Part shown: piece by piece, positions 56,359-64,000 of the stretch
How positions within the stretch are numbered: the first letter of the stretch is position 1
Layout: each line of letters opens with the position of its first letter
DNA from: Phorcus lineatus
Taxonomy: Eukaryota; Mollusca; Gastropoda; Trochida; Trochidae
Assembly: GCA_921293015.1 (NCBI GenBank)
Contig: OV121084.1
Coordinates: 25,978,946 to 26,042,945, forward strand
DNA length: 64,000 bases
Direction: 5' to 3'
Notes under the pieces: model-generated
What the model was told of the DNA's origin: nothing
Database searches by the model: none
Seen by the model: only the letters and a program-made list of their open reading frames with translations
Program-made: the position numbers and the translations under genes

Positions 56359-56367
56359 CAAAAAAGA
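56359..56367 (+). promoter_or_regulatory. Histone downstream element-like purine motif, copy 1
   Basis: CAAAAAAGA starts 11 bases after the stem-loop and differs at one base from the classic CAAGAAAGA that pairs with U7 snRNA in histone pre-mRNA processing. Spacing is slightly short but within the range seen for histone genes. It repeats at 57724, 59089, 60454, 61819 and 63184. Confidence 0.6.
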
Positions 56368-57361
56368 TTTCTGTTATACAATGCACAATCCCAAACCCTC
56401 CATCTTTGTATGTTAATAAACTAAAACGCCTACAATTTTGCGTATCTAAACTGGCACAAACAATTGCCCCACAAATATAAACATGCAGAATAGCATACGT
56501 GCACACACATGGAAACGCACACAAGACAACCCCATGTGCACATCGAAATAGGCATGACATTTGCAAAGCTGCAATGGTCCGGCACATCTGCTTCTCTCGA
56601 AACGATTCTCAATATTACCTAGAACGGAAATCAGAGTTCAGAAAAATCATAAAGAAAACCTCTTGAATATCGAAACCGTTTCTGTAAAAAATCGGGTCAC
56701 TTTTGGCGCCGCTACAGTGATAGCATTGGAGGCTACCGTAGGTACGCGCATGCGTGACGTCGCTATGGTCACGACGTCATTTATCTGTTGATGTCACAGA
56801 CGATGTAGCCAGTCTCCGGTGAAGCGCCGCCGGAGACGGACGTATTTAGGGGAGAGGCCGCCCGCGCGGTTTTGGGCTTATTTGCCGAATTTCCTGACTT
56901 CAGATGATTTAATTTACCGTTCGTCAATGCATTCCTTCTTGACGCAAATAATCACAATCACACATACAGTTTTCCCACATTAATCTAAGTAAACGGATAT
57001 TAAGCCGCTGTTCTAAAATGCAAGTTTTGTTAGTCTATATACTTGTGAAAACAGAACCATTTACAACCGCATTTGTGCCAATCAGTTTTCAATCAGTGTC
57101 AGTTATCAAGTGTGTTACAATCTCCTATCACTCAGTTATCAAAACACAGCCGTGGCGGTTCTGCTTATCATTGTGCCATGTTAGAGTGATTAGATTATTG
57201 TCAGGATTCAATTATCTCCAATACACTCCACATATCTGGCATGAACAATGAGAAGAACATGTCATTCGTATGTATAAATGCAGAGACGATTTCGATGGAG
57301 GACATTATCTACCCTAGCTTTCTCCAGCAAACCTGTATTTAGAGATTCGTGCCGATTCAAC

Positions 57362-57667
57362 ATGGAAAAAGTTCAAATGTACGCAGAATTGACTCAGACA
57401 GAAACACGTTTCAAACGGGCCTGTGAACAAGTAGTTCTCCTGAATGACAAGCTTGAAGGTCTCCAACGCCGATATGACAAAGCAAGACAAGAGAATCATC
57501 GTTCATTTCGCTACAACCTCCGCCTGAAGATGGCATCTGTTGAAGGCGTACGCAATGCTTACTATGAATACGCTTGTGAAAAGGCAGAGAGGATTGCCGA
57601 GTTGAGGTACTATGTATCTGAAGAAGCCCAGTCCGACTCCGAAGGTGAAGACAGCATGGTGTACTAA
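57362..57667 (+). CDS. Array gene copy 2, 101-aa coiled-coil protein
   Basis: The protein is identical to copy 1. The flanking DNA differs by single bases, for example T in the GC-island hairpin at 56820 (turning a C-G pair into a T-G wobble). Spacer variants are TTTTCCCAC and CCGCATTTG (type A), shared with copies 1 and 6. Confidence 0.8.
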   Translation: MEKVQMYAELTQTETRFKRACEQVVLLNDKLEGLQRRYDKARQENHRSFRYNLRLKMASVEGVRNAYYEYACEKAERIAELRYYVSEEAQSDSEGEDSMVY

Positions 57668-58726
57668 GACAACCATGCAGTCTAACCATTTTACAACAGC
57701 CCTTGTCAGGGCTAAACAAATATCAAAAAAGATTTCTGTTATACAATGCACAATCCCAAACCCTCCGTCTTTGTATGTTAATAAACTAAAACGCCTACAA
57801 TTTTGCGTATCTAAACTGGCACAAACAATTGCCCCACAAATATAAACATGCAGAATAGCATACGTGCACACACATGGAAACGCACACAAGACAACCCCAT
57901 GTGCACATCGAAATAGGCATGACATTTGCAAAGCTGCAATGGTCCGGCACATCTGCCTCTCTCGAAACGATTCTCAATATTACCTAGAACGGAAATCAGA
58001 GTTCAGAAAAATCATAAAGAAAACCTCTTGAATATCGAAACCGTTTCTGTAAAAAATCGGGTCACTTTTGGCGCCGCTACAGTGATAGCATTGGAGGCTA
58101 CCGTAGGTACGCGCATGCGTGACGTCGCTATGGTCACGACGTCATTTATCTGTTGATGTCACAGACGATGTAGCCAGTCTCCGGCGAAGCGCCGCCGGAG
58201 ACGGACGTATTTAGGGGAGAGGCCGCCCGCGCGGTTTTGGGCTTATTTGCCGAATTTCCTGACTTCAGATGATTTAATTTACCGTTCGTCAATGCATTCC
58301 TTCTTGACGCAAATAATCACAATCACACATACAGTTTTACCACATTAATCTAAGTAAACGGATATTAAGCCGCTGTTCTAAAATGCAAGTTTTGTTAGTC
58401 TATATACTTGTGAAAACAGAACCATTTACAACCACATTTGTGCCAATCAGTTTTCAATCAGTGTCAGTTATCAAGTGTGTTACAATCTCCTATCACTCAG
58501 TTATCAAAACACAGCCGTGGCGGTTCTGCTTATCATTGTGCCATGTTAGAGTGATTAGATTATTGTCAGGATTCAATTATCTCCAATACACTCCACATAT
58601 CTGGCATGAACAATGAGAAGAACATGTCATTCGTATGTATAAATGCAGAGACGATTTCGATGGAGGACATTATCTACCCTAGCTTTCTCCAGCAAACCTG
58701 TATTTAGAGATTCGTGCCGATTCAAC

Positions 58727-59032
58727 ATGGAAAAAGTTCAAATGTACGCAGAATTGACTCAGACAGAAACACGTTTCAAACGGGCCTGTGAACAAGTAGT
58801 TCTCCTGAATGACAAGCTTGAAGGTCTCCAACGCCGATATGACAAAGCAAGACAAGAGAATCATCGTTCATTTCGCTACAACCTCCGCCTGAAGATGGCA
58901 TCTGTTGAAGGCGTACGCAATGCTTACTATGAATACGCTTGTGAAAAGGCAGAGAGGATTGCCGAGTTGAGGTACTATGTATCTGAAGAAGCCCAGTCCG
59001 ACTCCGAAGGTGAAGACAGCATGGTGTACTAA
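58727..59032 (+). CDS. Array gene copy 3, 101-aa coiled-coil protein
   Basis: The protein is identical to copies 1, 2 and 4. The upstream spacer is of type B (TTTTACCAC and CCACATTTG), shared with copies 4, 5 and the partial copy 7. Confidence 0.8.
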   Translation: MEKVQMYAELTQTETRFKRACEQVVLLNDKLEGLQRRYDKARQENHRSFRYNLRLKMASVEGVRNAYYEYACEKAERIAELRYYVSEEAQSDSEGEDSMVY

Positions 59033-60091
59033 GACAACCATGCAGTCTAACCATTTTACAACAGCCCTTGTCAGGGCTAAACAAATATCAAAAAAGATTT
59101 CTGTTATACAATGCACAATCCCAAACCCTCCGTCTTTGTATGTTAATAAACTAAAACGCCTACAATTTTGCGTATCTAAACTGGCACAAACAATTGCCCC
59201 ACAAATATAAACATGCAGAATAGCATACGTGCACACACATGGAAACGCACACAAGACAACCCCATGTGCACATCGAAATAGGCATGACATTTGCAAAGCT
59301 GCAATGGTCCGGCACATCTGCCTCTCTCGAAACGATTCTCAATATTACCTAGAACGGAAATCAGAGTTCAGAAAAATCATAAAGAAAACCTCTTGAATAT
59401 CGAAACCGTTTCTGTAAAAAATCGGGTCACTTTTGGCGCCGCTACAGTGATAGCATTGGAGGCTACCGTAGGTACGCGCATGCGTGACGTCGCTATGGTC
59501 ACGACGTCATTTATCTGTTGATGTCACAGACGATGTAGCCAGTCTCCGGCGAAGCGCCGCCGGAGACGGACGTATTTAGGGGAGAGGCCGCCCGCGCGGT
59601 TTTGGGCTTATTTGCCGAATTTCCTGACTTCAGATGATTTAATTTACCGTTCGTCAATGCATTCCTTCTTGACGCAAATAATCACAATCACACATACAGT
59701 TTTACCACATTAATCTAAGTAAACGGATATTAAGCCGCTGTTCTAAAATGCAAGTTTTGTTAGTCTATATACTTGTGAAAACAGAACCATTTACAACCAC
59801 ATTTGTGCCAATCAGTTTTCAATCAGTGTCAGTTATCAAGTGTGTTACAATCTCCTATCACTCAGTTATCAAAACACAGCCGTGGCGGTTCTGCTTATCA
59901 TTGTGCCATGTTAGAGTGATTAGATTATTGTCAGGATTCAATTATCTCCAATACACTCCACATATCTGGCATGAACAATGAGAAGAACATGTCATTCGTA
60001 TGTATAAATGCAGAGACGATTTCGATGGAGGACATTATCTACCCTAGCTTTCTCCAGCAAACCTGTATTTAGAGATTCGTGCCGATTCAAC

Positions 60092-60397
60092 ATGGAAAAA
60101 GTTCAAATGTACGCAGAATTGACTCAGACAGAAACACGTTTCAAACGGGCCTGTGAACAAGTAGTTCTCCTGAATGACAAGCTTGAAGGTCTCCAACGCC
60201 GATATGACAAAGCAAGACAAGAGAATCATCGTTCATTTCGCTACAACCTCCGCCTGAAGATGGCATCTGTTGAAGGCGTACGCAATGCTTACTATGAATA
60301 CGCTTGTGAAAAGGCAGAGAGGATTGCCGAGTTGAGGTACTATGTATCTGAAGAAGCCCAGTCCGACTCCGAAGGTGAAGACAGCATGGTGTACTAA
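60092..60397 (+). CDS. Array gene copy 4, 101-aa coiled-coil protein
   Basis: The protein is identical to copy 3, and the surrounding unit is the same as copy 3 at every diagnostic site I compared. Copies 3 and 4 are therefore probably the most recent duplicates. Confidence 0.8.
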   Translation: MEKVQMYAELTQTETRFKRACEQVVLLNDKLEGLQRRYDKARQENHRSFRYNLRLKMASVEGVRNAYYEYACEKAERIAELRYYVSEEAQSDSEGEDSMVY

Positions 60398-61456
60398 GAC
60401 AACCATGCAGTCTAACCATTTTACAACAGCCCTTGTCAGGGCTAAACAAATATCAAAAAAGATTTCTGTTATACAATGCACAATCCCAAACCCTCCGTCT
60501 TTGTATGTTAATAAACTAAAACGCCTACAATTTTGCGTATCTAAACTGGCACAAACAATTGCCCCACAAATATAAACATGCAGAATAGCATACGTGCACA
60601 CACATGGAAACGCACACAAGACAACCCCATGTGCACATCGAAATAGGCATGACATTTGCAAAGCTGCAATGGTCCGGCACATCTGCCTCTCTCGAAACGA
60701 TTCTCAATATTACCTAGAACGGAAATCAGAGTTCAGAAAAATCATAAAGAAAACCTCTTGAATATCGAAACCGTTTCTGTAAAAAATCGGGTCACTTTTG
60801 GCGCCGCTACAGTGATAGCATTGGAGGCTACCGTAGGTACGCGCATGCGTGACGTCGCTATGGTCACGACGTCATTTATCTGTTGATGTCACAGACGATG
60901 TAGCCAGTCTCCGGCGAAGCGCCGCCGGAGACGGACGTATTTAGGGGAGAGGCCGCCCGCGCGGTTTTGGGCTTATTTGCCGAATTTCCTGACTTCAGAT
61001 GATTTAATTTACCGTTCGTCAATGCATTCCTTCTTGACGCAAATAATCACAATCACACATACAGTTTTACCACATTAATCTAAGTAAACGGATATTAAGC
61101 CGCTGTTCTAAAATGCAAGTTTTGTTAGTCTATATACTTGTGAAAACAGAACCATTTACAACCACATTTGTGCCAATCGGTTTTCAATCAGTGTCAGTTA
61201 TCAAGTGTGTTACAATCTCCTATCACTCAGTTATCAAAACACAGCCGTGGCGGTTCTGCTTATCACTGTGCCATGTTAGAGTGATTAGATTATTGTCAGG
61301 ATTCAATTATCTCCAATACACTCCACATATCTGGCATGAACAATGAGAAGAACATGTCATTCGTATGTATAAATGCAGAGACGATTTCGATGGAGGACAT
61401 TATCTACCCTAGCTTTCTCCAGCAAACCTGTATTTAGAGATTCGTGCCGATTCAAC

Positions 61457-61762
61457 ATGGAAAAAGTTCAAATGTACGCAGAATTGACTCAGACAGAAAC
61501 ACGTTTCAAACGGGCCTGTGAACAAGTAGTTCTCCTGAATGACAAGCTTGAAGGTCTCCAACGCCGATATGACAAAGCAAGACAAGAGAATCATCGTTCA
61601 TTTCGCTACAACCTCCGCCTGAAGATGGCATCTGTTGAAGGCGTACGCAATGCTTACTATGAATACGCTTGTGAAAAGGCAGAGAGGATTGTCGAGTTGA
61701 GGTACTATGTATCTGAAGAAGCCCAGTCCGACTCCGAAGGTGAAGACAGCATGGTGTACTAA
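61457..61762 (+). CDS. Array gene copy 5, 101-aa coiled-coil protein, one substitution
   Basis: One residue differs: IVEL instead of IAEL near residue 79 (GCC to GTC). The spacer is type B, but its TATCACTGTG and CTTCTCTCG variants match copy 1, so this unit is a mosaic. One extra private change, CAATCGG for CAATCAG, lies upstream. Confidence 0.8.
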   Translation: MEKVQMYAELTQTETRFKRACEQVVLLNDKLEGLQRRYDKARQENHRSFRYNLRLKMASVEGVRNAYYEYACEKAERIVELRYYVSEEAQSDSEGEDSMVY

Positions 61763-62821
61763 GACAACCATGCAGTCTAACCATTTTACAACAGCCCTTG
61801 TCAGGGCTAAACAAATATCAAAAAAGATTTCTGTTATACAATGCACAATCCCAAACCCTCCGTCTTTGTATGTTAATAAACTAAAACGCCTACAATTTTG
61901 CGTATCTAAACTGGCACAAACAATTGCCCCACAAATATAAACATGCAGAATAGCATACGTGCACACACATGGAAACGCACACAAGACAACCCCATGTGCA
62001 CATCGAAATAGGCATGACATTTGCAAAGCTGCAATGGTCCGGCACATCTGCTTCTCTCGAAACGATTCTCAATATTACCTAGAACGGAAATCAGAGTTCA
62101 GAAAAATCATAAAGAAAACCTCTTGAATATCGAAACCGTTTCTGTAAAAAATCGGGTCACTTTTGGCGCCGCTACAGTGATAGCATTGGAGGCTACCGTA
62201 GGTACGCGCATGCGTGACGTCGCTATGGTCACGACGTCATTTATCTGTTGATGTCACAGACGATGTAGCCAGTCTCCGGCGAAGCGCCGCCGGAGACGGA
62301 CGTATTTAGGGGAGAGGCCGCCCGCGCGGTTTTGGGCTTATTTGCCGAATTTCCTGACTTCAGATGATTTAATTTACCGTTCGTCAATGCATTCCTTCTT
62401 GACGCAAATAATCACAATCACACATACAGTTTTCCCACATTAATCTAAGTAAACGGATATTAAGCCGCTGTTCTAAAATGCAAGTTTTGTTAGTCTATAT
62501 ACTTGTGAAAACAGAACCATTTACAACCGCATTTGTGCCAATCAGTTTTCAATCAGTGTCAGTTATCAAGTGTGTTACAATCTCCTATCACTCAGTTATC
62601 AAAACACAGCCGTGGCGGTTCTGCTTATCATTGTGCCATGTTAGAGTGATTAGATTATTGTCAGGATTCAATTATCTCCAATACACTCCACATATCTGGC
62701 ATGAACAATGAGAAGAACATGTCATTCGTATGTATAAATGCAGAGACGATTTCGATGGAGGACATTATCTACCCTAGCTTTCTCCAGCAAACCTGTATTT
62801 AGAGATTCGTGCCGATTCAAC

Positions 62822-63127
62822 ATGGAAAAAGTTCAAATGTACGCAGAATTGACTCAGACAGAAACACGTTTCAAACGGGCCTGTGAACAAGTAGTTCTCC
62901 TGAATGACAAGCTTGAAGGTCTCCAACGCCGATATGACAAAGCAAGACAAGAGAATCATCCTTCATTTCGCTACAACCTCCGCCTGAAGATGGCATCTGT
63001 TGAAGGCGTACGCAATGCTTACTATGAATACGCTTGTGAAAAGGCAGAGAGGATTGCCGAGTTGAGGTACTATGTATCTGAAGAAGCCCAGTCCGACTCC
63101 GAAGGTGAAGACAGCATGGTGTACTAA
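62822..63127 (+). CDS. Array gene copy 6, 101-aa coiled-coil protein, one substitution
   Basis: One residue differs: HPSFRY instead of HRSFRY, about residue 47 (CGT to CCT), at the edge of the most conserved-looking core. A proline there could break the helix, so this copy may be altered in function. The spacer is type A, as in copies 1 and 2. Confidence 0.8.
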   Translation: MEKVQMYAELTQTETRFKRACEQVVLLNDKLEGLQRRYDKARQENHPSFRYNLRLKMASVEGVRNAYYEYACEKAERIAELRYYVSEEAQSDSEGEDSMVY

Positions 63128-63527
63128 GACAACCATGCAGTCTAACCATTTTACAACAGCCCTTGTCAGGGCTAAACAAATATCAAAAAAGATTTCTGTT
63201 ATACAATGCACAATCCCAAACCCTCCGTCTTTGTATGTTAATAAACTAAAACGCCTACAATTTTGCGTATCTAAACTGGCACAAACAATTGCCCCACAAA
63301 TATAAACATGCAGAATAGCATACGTGCACACACATGGAAACGCACACAAGACAACCCCATGTGCACATCGAAATAGGCATGACATTTGCAAAGCTGCAAT
63401 GGTCCGGCACATCTGCCTCTCTCGAAACGATTCTCAATATTACCTAGAACGGAAATCAGAGTTCAGAAAAATCATAAAGAAAACCTCTTGAATATCGAAA
63501 CCGTTTCTGTAAAAAATCGGGTCACTT

Positions 63528-64000
63528 TTGGCGCCGCTACAGTGATAGCATTGGAGGCTACCGTAGGTACGCGCATGCGTGACGTCGCTATGGTCACGAC
63601 GTCATTTATCTGTTGATGTCACAGACGATGTAGCCAGTCTCCGGCGAAGCGCCGCCGGAGACGGACGTATTTAGGGGAGAGGCCGCCCGCGCGGTTTTGG
63701 GCTTATTTGCCGAATTTCCTGACTTCAGATGATTTAATTTACCGTTCGTCAATGCATTCCTTCTTGACGCAAATAATCACAATCACACATACAGTTTTAC
63801 CACATTAATCTAAGTAAACGGATATTAAGCCGCTGTTCTAAAATGCAAGTTTTGTTAGTCTATATACTTGTGAAAACAGAACCATTTACAACCACATTTG
63901 TGCCAATCAGTTTTCAATCAGTGTCAGTTATCAAGTGTGTTACAATCTCCTATCACTCAGTTATCAAAACACAGCCGTGGCGGTTCTGCTTATCACTGTG
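63528..64000 (+). repeat. Array unit 7, partial (GC island and spacer only)
   Basis: The unit matches the others up to the window edge, with type B spacer variants and TATCACTGTG. The expected TATA box (about 64098) and ORF lie just outside, so nothing can be said about its coding part. Confidence 0.95.

Larger units (their letters stand above)
55290..64000 (+). repeat. Head-to-tail tandem gene array, 1,365-bp unit, six complete genes plus partial seventh
   Basis: Every landmark recurs at exactly 1,365-bp spacing: GGCGCCGCTACAG at 55340, 56705, 58070, 59435, 60800, 62165 and 63530, and ORFs at 55997 + 1365n. Units differ by only a few substitutions and no length changes, showing strong homogenisation. 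The array continues past 64000. The left edge is a deletion-bearing unit (see findings). Each unit holds a GC-rich island, about 430 bp of spacer, a TATA box, a 101-codon intronless ORF, a histone-like stem-loop, and about 340 bp of spacer. Confidence 0.97.

Noticed and set aside
56138..63412. 149-codon - strand ORF repeated in every array unit
   Set aside because: It overlaps the + strand gene and its 3' region, lacks promoter or poly(A) signals in that direction, and is cysteine-rich without a recognisable domain. Its openness is shared by all units only because the units are nearly identical.
55680..63616. Other short ORFs in each array unit (about 76-77 codons, + strand)
   Set aside because: They lie in spacer, have no promoter-proximal start or domain, and change residues freely between copies.
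55290..64000. Array as 5S rDNA, snRNA, spliced-leader or core histone cluster
   Set aside because: No 5S internal control region, snRNA or spliced-leader sequence was found, and the ORF is not a histone. Only the 3' end is histone-like.
55290..64000. CRISPR-like or satellite interpretation of the repeats
   Set aside because: The unit is 1,365 bp with a conserved gene, not short repeats with unique spacers, and the sequence is eukaryotic.

Overview
This window is animal nuclear DNA, most likely from a mollusc and probably a gastropod. Genes are split by many short introns. tRNA-derived SINEs, hairpin MITEs and a short repeat beginning with GTGAGTGAGT and containing TTTAACGCC fit molluscan genomes, the last one especially gastropods such as abalone; this placement is from pattern memory and was not searched.

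Region 1 (1-33.1 kb, + strand) is the 3' two-thirds of the cytoplasmic dynein 1 heavy chain gene (DYNC1H1). I place 60 exons, about 3,078 residues, from the linker just before AAA1 to the stop codon. The gene has an internal duplication: two adjacent 196-bp exons encode alternative versions of the first half of the microtubule-binding domain, and by reading frame they must be used one at a time. There are also two in-frame candidate microexons (18 and 12 bp) and one GC-AG intron.

Region 2 (33.1-43.4 kb) holds the tail-to-tail 3' ends, repeats, and on the - strand the complete 12-exon PPP2R3C gene (PP2A B''-gamma regulatory subunit, 438 aa).

Region 3 (43.4-51.3 kb) is repeat-rich and contains a two-exon - strand gene for a small (122 aa) basic protein that I do not recognise.

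Region 4 (51.3-55.3 kb) is transposon debris: a frameshifted element-like coding region split by a 5'-truncated LINE fragment flanked by 116-bp direct repeats.

Region 5 (55.3-64.0 kb, running off the end) is the most unusual part: a head-to-tail array with an exact 1,365-bp period, six complete genes plus a seventh promoter region. Each unit has a TATA box, an intronless ORF for a 101-aa coiled-coil protein with an acidic tail, and shortly after the stop a 6-bp-stem/4-nt-loop hairpin and purine-rich element closely resembling the 3' end of replication-dependent histone genes. A GC-rich island with E2F-, NRF1- and CRE-like sites lies in each spacer. This looks like a multicopy, possibly S-phase-linked or early-embryonic non-histone gene family using histone-type mRNA 3' processing.
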